Both the position numbers and the translations under genes were made by a program. Of a stretch of DNA of 64,000 bases, positions 1 to 11,330 are shown in pieces (positions within the stretch are counted from its first letter, which is position 1; the number at the start of each line of letters is the position of its first letter). The notes below the pieces were generated by a model. The model had not been told where the DNA came from. It did no database searches and saw nothing but the letters and a program-made list of their open reading frames with translations. Source of the DNA: Absidia repens (lineage: Eukaryota; Mucoromycota; Mucoromycetes; Mucorales; Cunninghamellaceae); NCBI GenBank assembly GCA_002105175.1, contig MCGE01000021.1:558001-622000 (forward strand), given 5' to 3'.

Positions 1-25
1 TTAAAAAAGAACAAGTTTGCACCAT
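1..25 (-). CDS. Small secreted protein, N-terminal fragment cut by window edge
   Basis: Only the first eight codons are inside the window (M-V-Q-T-C-S-F-L, ATG at 25-23). They match the start of the complete family member at 10965-11330 (M-V-Q-P-C-S-F-L). The upstream DNA is a near copy of that gene's promoter, including the tract with TTTATATAG on plus (TATA box on minus) near 98-106. By family resemblance this is a secreted low-complexity protein; nothing can be said of its body. Confidence 0.75.
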
Positions 26-104
26 GGCGGAATTGTGGTATAATATAATAGGTAAACAGACGTTTGAATGAAAATAAATTAATGGGAAAAGATGCAGTTT
101 ATAT

Positions 105-145
<41 letters not shown>

Positions 146-528
146 TCAAATAGTACTTTCTAGGGAGTGAATGGCCATTGTATCGTGCGGGTTGTCAATC
201 AAGGGTGAGGGGAAATGGAAAGATGGAATTGCATGACATTTGAAGAAAGAAGGATTTGCATTTTAAAAGTCAATAACAAAAGATAAAACTAGGAAGAGGG
301 TCACGTAAAAAAAACCATCTCCTATTTGAGTATGATAGAAGACCATCCAAAGGCGTTTTTTTTCTTTTGTTTTTTTTTTTTTTTTTTTTTGGAGGAGCGG
401 GGTGCATGATGCTATGATGATCGCAGTAACTAAATGACGGATACTTGCGGTTAATGCACAAAATGGGGGAGGGAGTCAAATACTTTCAAATAATCGCATT
501 TTTTTTAGGGTTATCTTAAATGTCTCCT

Positions 529-560
<32 letters not shown>
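1..560. repeat. Duplicated SSP promoter block (copy of 11305-11810)
   Basis: This stretch follows 11305-11810 closely: same TATA region, same AATCAAGG-GATGAGGGGAAA and GTCACGTAAAAAAAA segments, and the same poly-T near the end. The match stops inside a poly-T tract at about 530-560. At 11.3-11.9 kb the block is an intergenic region between two divergent SSP genes; here the plus-strand partner is absent. It carries a 38-nt poly-T (107-144). Confidence 0.8.
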
Positions 561-561
<1 letters not shown>

Positions 562-693
562 GAATACCTACATCATTTTTGAAATATCTGCCTAGGTTCT
601 TTACTTGTTATAATTCAATTAAGACAATGTGTACCAGAGAAGAAAAAAAAAAAAAAAACGACGTATCTTACTTTTTTTTTGTTCCTACAAGTT

Positions 694-1387
694 GCTATGT
701 CACTTCAGGAAAGTTATCATAAAATAGTTGATGAGCTGGCACGTCAAACCAGCCGACCTAAATCGTGCATTCATTGCGGCATTCATATTTTTCAGCCAAT
801 TCAATTTTTGTGCCTTAAACATAAAATTCTGTATATTCGTTATATATACGTATTTCACACATGGTATGCTATGCTGAAATGAAGGATTGGGGATGTCAAG
901 ATAAATACACATTAATGTGAATGTGGACAACTTGAACAAGACTGACCACCGCATCGTTATCGAACACTATCATTTTCTCTACAACTGTGAATTATTCTGG
1001 AATATTTTGAAAAAATTCAAGGAAATTGTTTGGAGGGACAAGCCTACTACCGTCACGGTATTTCTTTCAGCAAAACAAAAAAAAAAAAAAAAAAAAGACG
1101 GATTCCCATTTACAGTAATAGACTTATACTTTTCGATTAACATTTTTAGTAGAAAAAAATTCGATTACTATATTGACCTTAAAGGAGCTTGGGAAGAAAT
1201 AGCAACAATGATTGAAAATGTCCTCCCTCCAAGAACTGATCGCAACGCCAAGCTAATGAAGAGTCTCCATGGCACTATTCTATTTTCAAGAGGCTGTCCT
1301 AATCCAATGGCATCCAATATTGTCTGTTTGTTTTCCCACAATAAAACGACTTTTCGACGTTTACAGCATTTTTTTCACGCCACTTGA
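694..1387 (+). CDS. Unrecognised ORFs, possible exons or decayed gene
   Basis: I do not recognise this. Two open stretches follow each other: 697-882, starting M-S-L-Q-E-S-Y-H-K and containing a CIHC motif, and 917-1387, containing HYHFLYNCELFW and ending R-L-Q-H-F-F-H-A-T. A splice-like TTCCTACAAG precedes the first. The HFLYNC motif after a CxxC motif is loosely like the Cys/His C-terminus of LINE reverse transcriptases, but the rest does not help. Between 1075 and 1098 the frame crosses a run of A, which makes the reading frame unreliable. It could be two exons, a transposon relic or chance. Confidence 0.25.
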
Positions 1388-1960
1388 TGACAAGGTTTTT
1401 GGTCTTTGAAATTTTTGGCTTTTAGATATTCCCATATCGAATCCAGCATGTTCCCTTAGTGTCATTCCTTTTTTTTCTTTCCGGATGTACCCACATTGTC
1501 TCTTTCTCGGCCAATGCCAACATTCCCATCCACTTGCTATCATATTCTGACTATCGTATAGTATCAAGACCTTTTCCTTCTCCTGTCATTCCCACCAAAA
1601 GAAAAAAATGATTGAAAAATATTATCAAAGAAGCAGTCTATTTTATTGAATTGTATATCATAACAAATAGTAAATAGTATCAAGTAGAAGCAAAGTAGCA
1701 TGACTAAACTATATCCAATCCACCAAGGCAAGGATAGAGTAAGCGAATGATCCAAATGAGTACAATCGTGTCATTGAGTTGTAAAGATGTGTTTCCAATA
1801 AAATATGTTTTATAGACATTTGATCCATAAAAATCTACCAAGTTCGTTGTTGACACCCCCTCCCTTCTTTTTCAATCAAGAGCCGCAAAAAAAAAAAAAG
1901 AGAAAAGAAGAGAGAAAAAATCAACTTTGTTGCATCACCGTTGTCATTGTAAAACTAGTG
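1388..1960. other. Intergenic, 3' flank of the minus-strand F-box gene
   Basis: No gene seen. On minus, CAATTCAATAAAATAGA (near 1637-1655) is a good poly(A) signal for the gene that ends at 1961. Confidence 0.5.
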
Positions 1961-3202
1961 CTAGTCGTCGTCGTTGTCGTCGTCGTTGTTGTTGTTGCAG
2001 GGACGTCGTTTGATGCAAGTGGCGTTACGAATACTATTGATAGCGTCTTGATCCAACGACCATAACCGACTAGTCTGTTGTTCACGACCACCAAGACCAC
2101 CAAGACCACCAGAACGAGCATTAAACATGCACTTGGAACCAGCCTCGGGGAATGCACTGGCATCAATTTTACAATAGTTGATCGAGACATTCGTGAGCAG
2201 GGGACATTGGTGCACAAGACGACGGAGTGTAATTGCTGAGACCTGGTCATTGTAGGACACATTCAAAGAGAGCAACGAGGTTGATAACAATTTCCCAATG
2301 GCATCCAAGGTTGTATCCGTTATTCCGATATCAGGTAGATGAAGACAAGTGAGGCCACGGTGAGATTCAATAAACCGAATCACATGTTCATCCATGCTGC
2401 TGCTGTTGTCGTCGTCCATATCATCCCCTACATCATCACCACTTCCGGAGTAACCAGCCAAACTACATTTAGACAAGTTCGGCCAACTGTTTTCTGTTGT
2501 TGCTGCTATCAATTGTGAGAGTTCTTTCATAAAAAGACGAGATACACCGTGGAGTCGTAGATCCTTCAAACGATCCAGTCGAATCAAGTCATACGCTATC
2601 CGTTTTGTTGTCACCTGTATGTCATCGTCATGGATATCAACCAACTTATCAATGCTCAATGCAAGTTCTTCCAGTGGGCACGCCACAAGAGTGGAGAAGA
2701 GACGCCATGACAAATGATTGCAAAGAAGCAAATTGAGTCGACGCAAGTCTTTCGTGTGTTGTCCTAGGGCGACAAAAGTCGGTTGCGAGATACGACTAGC
2801 AATGAGATACAGTGATTGTAAGCGGGGACAATGGCGAGGTAGATGAACGAGACTCTCGTCGGTGACACGACTGGCACTGTAAATATCCAAGACTTCCAGC
2901 CCTTCGGCGTGTTCCAGCAACTGAAGCAAGGTCGCGTCTGTCCAATACCTCGAATGCAAGAAGACATGGCGGATATGTCGACCAACTTGTTTTCGTGGTG
3001 ATGATGATGATGATGCCATGATGCTTTGCAAGAAGAGATGAGCTGTGGTATCTGTTCGGATTCTTGGTGACCGCCACAGGATGGGATTGGCCACACTATA
3101 GAAGGAGCGATTGATAAGCGTACAAGCAAGAAGATCTTCTGTAGAAACTTGGTCCATAATCAACGCAAAGATTTCCGCAGGAAGATGAAGAAATTTAGTC
3201 AT
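1961..3202 (-). CDS. F-box/LRR protein, single exon (413 aa)
   Basis: Probable substrate receptor of an SCF ubiquitin ligase. The F-box is at residues 5-47 (LPAEIFALIMDQV ... LINRSFYSVANPILWRSP). It is followed by about ten degenerate RNI/AMN1-type leucine-rich repeats (HCPRLQSLYL, CPLEELALSI, HQCPLLTNVSI) to about residue 350. An acidic loop rich in D/G/S/N sits between LRRs at about residues 255-275, and the C-terminus runs into Asn/Asp codon repeats. Unlike the other F-box genes in the window it has no upstream exons; the ATG at 3202 lies directly before the F-box. The C-terminal tail D-Q-D-A-I-N-S-I-R resembles the IxxIR tails of the paralogues. Repeat R lies 150 bp upstream. Target unknown. 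Confidence 0.9.
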   Translation of the reverse strand: MTKFLHLPAEIFALIMDQVSTEDLLACTLINRSFYSVANPILWRSPRIRTDTTAHLFLQSIMASSSSSPRKQVGRHIRHVFLHSRYWTDATLLQLLEHAEGLEVLDIYSASRVTDESLVHLPRHCPRLQSLYLIASRISQPTFVALGQHTKDLRRLNLLLCNHLSWRLFSTLVACPLEELALSIDKLVDIHDDDIQVTTKRIAYDLIRLDRLKDLRLHGVSRLFMKELSQLIAATTENSWPNLSKCSLAGYSGSGDDVGDDMDDDNSSSMDEHVIRFIESHRGLTCLHLPDIGITDTTLDAIGKLLSTSLLSLNVSYNDQVSAITLRRLVHQCPLLTNVSINYCKIDASAFPEAGSKCMFNARSGGLGGLGGREQQTSRLWSLDQDAINSIRNATCIKRRPCNNNNDDDNDDD

Positions 3203-3351
3203 TTGTAATAGTAAACATTAAAAAGAAAAAAACGCAAACAGAGCTTTAAAGAAAATGCGGCTGTGCTCCGCATCCATGATTTTCTATTTCCTTTGTTTTC
3301 ATCCTCCGCCCTTTTTTTACCTTTCTTTTTTTTTTTTTCTTCGGTAAAGTC

Positions 3352-3680
3352 TCATTAAAATTATGGTAATCTTGGATTAGTGTTAGGACTACTTTAGAAG
3401 GGGTTTCAGATCAGGAATTACAAGATGCATGGGAAAACCCTTTGATTTTGGATTCAAGATTCAGGACCACCATTAGATGGCTTTTTATCTTAGAATAGTT
3501 CTCTAGAAATCGTTCATAGTTAAGCTCAGTGTTAGTTTGCCATAATTTGTATCTACATCTACAATAAAACATGCCTTATCTTTATTACCATTAGACAGTC
3601 TCTCTCTTGCATTTACAGCAGATTCCTCAAACAATCGTCCCCACCACTTATTCAGGTTAACGAGATATTTATATTCATGC
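3352..3680 (-). repeat. Dispersed repeat R, copy 1
   Basis: Reads TGGTAATCTTGGATTAGTGT, then CAGATCAGGAATTACA and ATGCATGGGAAAACCC, and later TATCTACATCTACAATAAAA. The same order of blocks recurs across the window in both orientations. It lies just upstream of the F-box gene at 1961-3202. Confidence 0.8.
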
Positions 3681-5844
3681 TTCAATAAGATACATCTTTT
3701 TACAATTAGTCAATCATTAGTCTTTGGCTCTCCCTCCTATCTCTATCTCTCGTTAGTTCGTTCTTATTTTATTATGATTGACTCAGTCTCTGAATATATT
3801 TTTTATTCGCGGCCAATCACCCTTCCTACCCCCTTTATGCATGCCGCTCACGGTGCTTGCTGCCTTCAATCAGCTAGGAATTACCCCCAGTTTTATCCCA
3901 GTCACTAGGAACTTGTTATATATATATATATATATTTCGCATGTGGTTTGTCAACTAGACCAACTTGATGCCCTGATCATCTTTCAAAAGATTGGGGATT
4001 CTCAGGGAGAAGCGCCATCCAACATTTCGTTATTAAAGTTTTTCATATGCAACCAAAATTAAACTTTATGACACTTTCACGATCTCAATGACAGATGCAT
4101 CCCTTCCTTCTTAACGTTACATAATATATATATTGAATACTCCGATTGAGGAAAATGTGGCGCAACATAAGGAGGACATGTTTTTCCTGTAGCTGCGTAC
4201 TTCTCGATGTATGAATGAACCAATGGATCAAAACTCTAAAACATCTATGGTATTATGATCTACAGTGCATATATGCAAACAAAACCACGCTCGATTCCGC
4301 CTGATTCAGGGGATAGGTTGTGTTCAGAAGATACAGCAACAACATTACTGCCATTTGAAGTCGCCATTTAGAAAATGGCGCACTTATTGGTGATGTAGTT
4401 TTGGAAGGAGGAACGAAAAGATAGGTAACCATATTTTGGCAGTCAAATCGCAGCTAACAAAAAGTATAGAAAGAACCGCCTCCCCCCCATCCAAAGCACA
4501 ACCTGGCAGCTAGACATCGAGACCATTATCACTTTTTTTTTTTGCTGGCTGGTTTTGAACCCACTGTGGTTGCTGCAGAGTCATGTTGTCCGAAGCATCG
4601 CCATAAAAATAGTCGTACGCTTTTCATCGTTTGGGCCTTGATTTTGCCAATGCCTTTCATGAAGAAGTGTGATCATTTTTTGCTGCCATAAAAAAAAAAA
4701 AACTGTTAGTGACCGGAGTTTCATTTTCATCAGGTCAGCATTTTTTCAGGAACAGATTCCTTTTGTAGATTTCGTCATATTTTATCTGGCAGAGCTCATG
4801 ATGCGACAGCGCATTTGTTAAATGTTGTCAGTGACACAATTTTGGTGAATGTTATCAATGGTACAGGCTTCATAGATATTAGACTACGAATTTTATAATG
4901 TCATCTAGTGCAGATGTAACAATAAAAAAAAAAGCGAAAATGAAAGAGAAAGAGAGAGAGAGAAGGGGAATATATAGTAGAAACAGTGATAGAAATGTAT
5001 TTTATCATATTTATTATGCAATGAACACTCCACACTCCGGTCATCAAATTGCTGCTGCCATCATATCATCTTGGAGTTTATTTTTTCAACACATAGGTAG
5101 CGTATTAGCATGATTTGACATTGACTCCATGTGCGATGTAATAGCATTGTAGTGGTCATCAAGGCCATTCTTGCCCTTGTGATCAGAAGATGCAACATCA
5201 TGATGCCTTTATGAAGATCCCATCCATGTAAAATCGATGTGCCCCTGCAGTATACCAACAATATATTATGATAGGAAACTACTGCTTTCATAGATTTTTT
5301 TTTATTGTGAGAGGCATTTATTGGGATGCACTGCGTGTCCTGCGAGGTATTATTTTTCTCTTCCAAGAGTGAGCACGTCACTCACAGATACTATTTTTAT
5401 TTTGAGCAGCTCCTTTTACATGTCGTATAATAAATACTTTCTAGTACTCGCTTTGCTTGTCAAAAAAAAAAAAAAAAAAAAAAAAAACAAGGCTATTTAC
5501 CACACAGCATCCTTTGTGATTAATTTCAACTTCTGCAGTTTGCATGAATCCCCACCCCCTTCCCCCCTCGACCCAATTCAAACGTTTTTTTTTCGGAAAA
5601 ACCACCCGTTGAACTTTCGCTGGAGGAGGAGGGCAGTTGAAGAAGAACCGGCAAAGGCATCGGAGGATGGCTCATAATACGCCCATGATGGATGGTATTT
5701 GTAATATCTTTTTTTATTTTATGGGTAGTGTGGGTACTTGATGCACGGCCTCTATTTATGTAGCCAAGAGCGCATGAACAACAAAAATATACCTCGCCTT
5801 CTTAATCAAAAAAATTTGCATAGTTTTTAGAATTATCATCAAAA
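3681..5844. other. Intergenic, no gene supported
   Basis: Only short low-complexity ORFs. Contains a (TA)n tract near 3918-3934, a purine-rich GA tract near 4940-4965 and a poly-A of about 27 nt near 5461-5487. I see no conserved coding or repeat signal. Confidence 0.4.
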
Positions 5845-6640
5845 AATGTGTGAACTTCGATTAGCATTAGCCCTTCAATTAGTGGCATTTTGAAAAATGT
5901 AATACAAACATGCTTGGGGCAGCCTTTCCATTTTTGATTCGTGATTTAGGACAACCATTAATCTTCATTTTAGATTGTTGTGATGAAGATGTCATAAGCT
6001 TAGTTTAGTGTTAGTTGTCATAGTTTTATATCTACACCTGAATAAAACATGTCTTGTCTTTTCTTCCATTATGAGCATTGACCAGCCTAGTTTACGTTTG
6101 CTTTTTGCTATAATAAAAAATGCCCATTATTTTTAACCACTGACTAGATTGTATATTGTACCAAACCCCACTCCTATCTGTACTTCATTCCTTCACTTTG
6201 AGATGCAAGTCATATTCAAGTTTGAATGTTTTCATTTTTTATTGAACATAATAGACAATAACGATCAATACGAAACTACACTGCGTTATACAAGACCTAT
6301 ACAAACCAGCTAATTGTAACGAAATTTCGCCGCAAATTTTCTCCCGATATGTTTTTTTTCTGAAATTTCAGTGTCTTATCCTGTAAAGTCGACCCCCGCC
6401 CCGGTCCAAACCACATCCTAGGTAACATAATAAAAACCGAGTCAAAAAAAGAATGCAATTTTTTTTATATTGAAACAAATAAAAATAATAATATATATAC
6501 CTTACTAACAAGTATTGTCAATCAATACCAAAATATACCTACTATGGTACTTTCAAGTTACCCCAACCAAGCAACTAATTGACGGATCTCGACTGTCCAC
6601 CTTCCCTCTTTTTTATTTAATTATTTTATAATATGCAGAT
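5845..6640. repeat. Duplicated block with diverged repeat R (pairs with 29640-30780)
   Basis: Starts GTGAACTTCGATTAGCATTA, which recurs at about 29643, and stays alignable through TTTTATATCTACACCTGAAT (R end) and ATTGAACATAATAGA to the SSP upstream region. The duplication therefore spans more than 2 kb and carries an SSP gene in each copy. Confidence 0.75.
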
Positions 6641-6977
6641 CCGATCGACTGCAGGAGCATGCAGAATGATAACTAAGATAAAAGACATGATAAGTATGCT
6701 TTTAGCGACATTCTTTTTTTCGAAGAATAATATAGACATGTATTTGGTTTCGTTTGCCATCATAAAAGAAATGGAAGCGTCTGTCAAACAAGGACAGACA
6801 GAATATGTCAGCAGGGTAACTGACTTTTTCCTACCCCCATTTTGAGTAGAACATTTTGAAGTCAATTCTAATAACAAATGACTATATACCTTCCCCTACA
6901 TGATAATATTAATGATCATCATCAAAAACAGGAGAAAGTATGCGGTCGAGTCTGTATGCTCTTTATCTATTTATTTT

Positions 6978-7060
6978 TGTGGCATACACTAGTACGCTTC
7001 AATGCACCCTTCTACACGAAATTGCCAATCCTTTCGCAAATCAATAAAGATATAAAAGAA
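6978..7060 (+). promoter_or_regulatory. Conserved SSP core promoter
   Basis: GGCATACACTAGTACGCTT, CCCTTCTACACGAAATTGCC and TCAATAAAGATATAAAAG are kept in order here and before the SSP genes at 11973, 15710 and 31240. TATAAAAG is at 7051-7058, 78 bp before the CT-rich leader and ATG. Spacing is nearly constant across copies. Confidence 0.7.
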
Positions 7061-7135
7061 AAAAAAAAGTCCCTTTGTCTACTTTTTTTCTTTTATATCT
7101 ATATCAAAAAATCAAAACAAAACAAAATCGAAACA

Positions 7136-7492
7136 ATGGTCCAAGCTTCTTCGTTTTTGGTCTTATTAGCATTTTCCGCCGTGATGATTCAAGGTGCACC
7201 CTTGGCTGCTCGCTCTAAAGAACACCATCCCAAGGACGATACAACCGATGTTCAATCCAAATTACAAGCTGACGACGAGGTAGCGGCGCTTTATCGAAGA
7301 GTCCCTGTCGAATCATCTCCTGGTCCACCTTCGGTTAATACCGCGACTTATCGACCATCTACTGGTCAAACTTCCAATTGTATGACCCCATCGGATACGC
7401 AGCCCCAGCAAGGTCCGCTACCTCAGCAAGATACAGAGACCAAATGGCCCAAAGGAAATAACCTCGTTGGTGACCGGGGCATACTCAAATAA
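7136..7492 (+). CDS. Small secreted protein, SSP family (118 aa)
   Basis: Unrecognised family. The first 21 residues are a clear signal peptide (MVQASSFLVLLAFSAVMIQG) with likely cleavage before A-P. The mature part is polar and low in complexity, begins R-S-K-E-H-H-P-K-D-D-T-T, is rich in Pro, Gln and Thr, and has one Cys in the family motif T-S-N-C-M. It ends G-I-L-K, like the member at 11973 (S-I-L-K). I start at the ATG in AAACAATGG because it opens the signal peptide and lies behind the conserved TATA and pyrimidine leader; longer in-frame upstream codons are promoter DNA. The 3' flank (ACAGGACAATGAAAGCATAC...) is shared with other copies. Function unknown; effector-like or cell-surface roles are guesses. 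Confidence 0.85.
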   Translation: MVQASSFLVLLAFSAVMIQGAPLAARSKEHHPKDDTTDVQSKLQADDEVAALYRRVPVESSPGPPSVNTATYRPSTGQTSNCMTPSDTQPQQGPLPQQDTETKWPKGNNLVGDRGILK

Positions 7493-7741
7493 AATTCCCG
7501 TCTAGTCAACAACAACAGGACAATGAAAGCATACAAGCCATGGTATGTAGCTCTTCACTGCCCGCTTTGCTCTCTTTCTTTCTCTCTCTCTCTCTCTCTC
7601 TCTTTAATGTTTATCTACCATTTGTTTCTTTTCTTGCTTGTTTCTTTCTTAGTACTTGTGGCATTATATTAGAAAAACCAATGTTTTATTTTTAATTCTT
7701 AATATAAAAACAATCTTCCTCACTCACTCTTCCTCGTCTGT

Positions 7742-7787
<46 letters not shown>

Positions 7788-8120
7788 GATTTACGAACAA
7801 TAGTTTATGGTGCAAAAGGTCAAATGATGGACGAAGCCATAACAATCATAGGATAGCTTTGATTGGCGTTATGTATTTAAAAAGGTTCATCATAAGGCAT
7901 TTGAAAATGGGACTGGGAGATTTCTCTTTGTCTGTCATTTGTTCTCCATATAAAACATACCATTGACATAGACTATCGATGCGTCATTCTAACAACGGGC
8001 TTCATACTATAAATATTTTATTTGATACAAATAATATGGAGCACATATGTAAATACCATATTTATATTTTAGAGTAGTGGGTAATAATAATAACTATGAT
8101 ATCCATTAGTGCATTCCTGA
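7493..8120. other. SSP 3' flank shared between copies; poly-T and CT tracts
   Basis: Colinear with 12348-12990. Includes (CT)n at about 7572-7602 and a 41-nt poly-T (7744-7784), which is short in the 12.5 kb copy. A second promoter-like segment, GTTCTCCATATAAAACATAC at about 7939, corresponds to the TATA segment at 12829. Confidence 0.6.
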
Positions 8121-8345
8121 TTTATTGGCAAACTGTAGGACTTTTTTCCAGTATGCCCACGTTTACATGGCCAAGACCAAGGAAAGTGTGGTCAAGAGAA
8201 TTATCGGCCAACGTTTTACCGATCAACGGTTGATCAGTGGTTTGGAAGTCGGAAGTGTTCAAAGTTGAGACCATTGTTTTCAACGGCGTTAGCATCACCG
8301 GCCATAAGTCCAGATAGCACTGCTACGTTTATCATGGATAAAAAT
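8120..8345 (+). pseudogene. Frameshifted copy of the 12917-13228 exon
   Basis: Aligns with the last part of the ORF at 12917-13228 from CTGTAGGAC onward, with the same GTCAAGAGAATTATCGGCC and GTTTTCAACGGCGTTAGCAT. One extra T in GAAGTGTTCAAAGTTGAG and other small indels break the frame. It lies at the same distance behind its SSP gene as the copy at 12.9 kb, so it was carried along by the duplication and then decayed. Confidence 0.65.
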
Positions 8346-8869
8346 ATTAAAATCAGGTCCTACCATAACATTTTGCTGCTTATACTGTTTATACCAGCAC
8401 ACAGTAACGTATGATGGCACGTCTATGATCCTGTAGCTACATATTATATCAAGCAATTTTTTGGGCTCTGAATGCATGATGGATGGCCCTTGGAGTTGAT
8501 ACCTGGGAAAATTTAAGATTCTCAGGTGGATAAATACAGGCCGATTCTAAACCAAATAAAGCTCAAGATACATGATGCATGTATGACACTTGTAAGAAGC
8601 TCCGCATCAAGTTATTTGCAGAAGACATTTTTATCCAGCTTGGACGTTAAGTATAGTCATGACGAAAGGGAGCGCTGTTCATGAATCAACTCAAAAAAAA
8701 AAAAAAAACATGTCGATCTTTGAAAATATGTATTTCAGTGAATGAATTCCGCATGTTAAAGATCAAGTTAAAGACAGCCTGGTGAAGGTAACAGGAAGGA
8801 ATTATTTCTTATCTAGTTTTTTAAACCTGTTGTAGGTGGACAATCCATGTAAAAGGAAAAACAGGGGGA

Positions 8870-8970
8870 GGGGATTGCTCCATTTCAGCGAAATTCTCTG
8901 AGGTTTTTCAAAGATTTTAGAGATGCCAGAGATTTTATAAGAGCCGTCAGAGAAAATCCCAGAAAATTTT
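8870..8970 (-). mobile_element. Short MITE-like element, copy 1
   Basis: On minus it reads TTTTCTCTGACGGCTCTT ... GAAATGGAGCAATCCCC. The same sequence is at 9810-9910 on plus. The paralogous DNA at 13725 runs through this point without it (both flanks share GGTGGACAATCCATGTAAAA), so the element was inserted after the duplication. I cannot define terminal repeats or the target site. Confidence 0.5.
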
Positions 8971-9021
8971 CTTCTCTGGAAAGTGTGTAAATACAAGACG
9001 TTGTTTATTCTATGCGTGATG

Positions 9022-9071
9022 TATAAAAAATAATAAATATATTTATATAAAAAATAATAAATATATTTATA
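9022..9071. repeat. Two tandem copies of a 24-bp AT repeat
   Basis: ATAAAAAATAATAAATATAT plus TTAT occurs twice head to tail. No known function. Confidence 0.7.
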
Positions 9072-9509
9072 TAAAAAATCAGAGACGTCTAGTTACAACT
9101 GGCTATTTAGAGTAGAGACGAATTAATGCAGTATAGTGCTAGTACTTCATATTATTTTCTTCTGTATCCAATAAAAAACAAAAGCAATTGAATTTGGACA
9201 TGACTTTTACAAAGTGAAGGTATGATACACATTAAGGAATATCATAGTAGAGGGACAAAGAGCTACGTACAATGTCAAAAGAAATAGGTTCTATATAGTG
9301 TTCAACATGGATATGAACCAGTGGTTATTCATAAAAAAAAAAAAAAAAAAAATGTATACTTTATTGAAGTACAGTATAACTAGGCATAAACTGGTGGAAC
9401 GGTCATCTTGCTAATCTAAATGGATGAGGTGACGAATGTAAACACGGGATCTCTACACTAGAAGACAAAACATACCGTATGAAAGAGGCAAATTGGTACT
9501 AAATCGTAG

Positions 9510-9745
9510 AAAGACGAGACATAATTTATTCATATGTAGATAAAACCTATCACAAACTAATACGAAGCTAAACTAAGGACAGTTTCATGACACTCATCTT
9601 TAAGATGAAAGTCCTAATCTAATGGTGAGTCCGGGATCTTGAATCCAAAATGAAAGGGTTTGCCCATGAATGTTTATACTGCATTTTTCAAAACGCCCCT
9701 GAACCAAGTTCTAACCGCTAATCCAAGTTCATCATCACATCATTG
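9510..9745 (+). repeat. Dispersed repeat R, plus orientation
   Basis: Contains ATTTATTCATATGTAGATAA, AATCCAAAATGAAAGGGTTT and CGCTAATCCAAGTTCATCAT in the family order and ends in an A-rich tail near 9768-9787. Confidence 0.75.
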
Positions 9746-9787
9746 GAATTCATTGATGGAGGGGAAGAAGAAAAAAAAAAAAAAAAA

Positions 9788-9910
9788 TGGAGCAATCCCG
9801 AAAAAAAAAATTGGGGATTTTCTCTGACGACTCTTGAGAAAATCTCTGACATCTCTGAAATCTCTGAAAAAACTCTTGAGAATTTCTCTGAAGTGGAGCA
9901 ATCCCCAAAT
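9788..9910 (+). mobile_element. MITE-like element, copy 2
   Basis: Bounded by GGAGCAATCCC at 9789 and GTGGAGCAATCCCCA at 9894. The body is full of CTCTGA repeats. It is the inverted counterpart of 8870-8970, about 1 kb away. It directly follows the A-rich tail of an R copy. Confidence 0.5.
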
Positions 9911-10964
9911 ATATTTGAGAGCTCATTAATTCTTTCTGGTCCCTGTTATACAATGATTTCAAGCCATTTATGGTTTCATACATACAGTATATCCTTGAAT
10001 AAATTCATATGTAAAACGTGCAAGGTGTTTGATAATATGATATGAAGACACAGTCGGTCTAGCAGTCCGCGTTCGACAAGCAAACACAAACAATATGGCC
10101 AAAGAGCTTTATGAATGGTACGTTTACGGAAAACAAGGAGAAAGATGGCAGTTGGCTCTGCAATGCTGTCCAACCCCATACACACAAACGCTCTGAGAAA
10201 ATTACATAAAGAAAACCCAACTAATAAAAGAGATGAGAAGGGGTAGGGGGAGGTCTCACTATATGCACATAGGTCTCCACCTATTGAAACTGCGCTCATG
10301 ATCTTATATATTCCGATTTAACCTTTGATGACCAAATCGTTTCTCACTTGAAATAGAGGGTTGACGATGACCTATAAGATAAACATACACAAGTAAAGTT
10401 AATTATATGGATGATTCGGTGGGTATTTTGATTGTCGTGATCAGCTCTCCTACCGCTCCCGAAAAAAAAAGCTCAATTTGCGATATACTAAACTTATCAT
10501 GGTATACTGTAAGGGTATAAAGCTTCTCGCAGTCGTTTATGTTTTTATTATGTGTATCATTGAATGAATATGATGGAAGCTGTGCTCTATCATGAAATAA
10601 AATGAACAGACATTTATATTGAGTGACGGGTGGATAGGTTCATCAAGGAAAAAAAGGGCCATCATATAATTTAGTTGCCGCTACTGTTCTATTCAAAATA
10701 GAGGCAATGCAAAGAAAAAAAATCTTTGTGACAATAAAGCATAAGAATGGTTCTCTTTTTTTATTTTATTTTTTTCAAGAAAAAAAAAAACTTAAATCTC
10801 ACGGTGCAATGTAAATCCAGTGTGGGCTGCTAAATATACAACTTTTATTTTATATTTTATTCTAACAAGTGCTCTGTAGAATTGAATGTTTTTAATAAAA
10901 GAGAGTGGTAGGTAGGTGCTATTTACTGATTTCTTTAAATATTAAAAAGTACTTGCAATGACTA
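9911..10964. other. Intergenic, no gene supported
   Basis: A 107-codon minus-strand ORF at 9976-10299 has no recognisable domain and I do not support it. The rest is AT-rich with A/T tracts. Confidence 0.4.
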
Positions 10965-11330
10965 TCACAAAATGCCAGGGATTATCGGGCCACCTAAAAG
11001 CCCGCCCTTCTTAGGGGTTGAAGGACTTTCCGTAGGAGCAGATCCAGCAGGATCAGAGTTAGCAAGATCAGAATTACCAGAAGAAGAAACAGGAGGTCCG
11101 GCTTGCGTTAATCCCGCTTGGGGATTGGTCGAGCCCATCTGACCAGCGGCTTGCATACAACCGTTTGGCATCGTTTGTAATTTGGATACGTCTGAAGGAG
11201 CCTTGCTGGCGGTCTGATTATCATCACTGCCCGGATGTTTGGAAGAACGAGCGTGCAAGGGAGCACCATGAACCATCACCATCGCCGAAAAGGCTGTTAA
11301 TAAAATTAAAAAAGAACAAGGTTGCACCAT
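10965..11330 (-). CDS. Small secreted protein, divergent SSP family member (121 aa)
   Basis: Signal peptide at residues 1-22 (MVQPCSFLILLTAFSAMVMV, then H-G-A-P), with the family's G-A-P cleavage region and an R-S-S-K-H-P start of the mature chain. The mature part is rich in Ser, Pro, Gly, Asn and Ala. It has one mature Cys in N-G-C-M, the equivalent of N-C-M in the others, and a second Cys at position 5 inside the signal peptide. It ends G-G-P-I-I-P-G-I-L. It is divergent from the SSP gene at 11973; the two share a 640-bp intergenic region. On minus a TATA-like GCTATATAAACTGCATC lies about 80 bp upstream. Its closest relative is the fragment at 1-25. Confidence 0.85.
   Translation of the reverse strand: MVQPCSFLILLTAFSAMVMVHGAPLHARSSKHPGSDDNQTASKAPSDVSKLQTMPNGCMQAAGQMGSTNPQAGLTQAGPPVSSSGNSDLANSDPAGSAPTESPSTPKKGGLLGGPIIPGIL

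Noticed and set aside
1921..2262. Minus ORF with poly-Thr/Val
   Set aside because: Alternative frame of the F-box C-terminal triplet repeat.
8870..9910. A 1-kb transposon with the MITE-like sequences as terminal inverted repeats
   Set aside because: Copy 2 has its own borders, an R repeat lies between, and the interior has no transposase or shared DNA with other sites.
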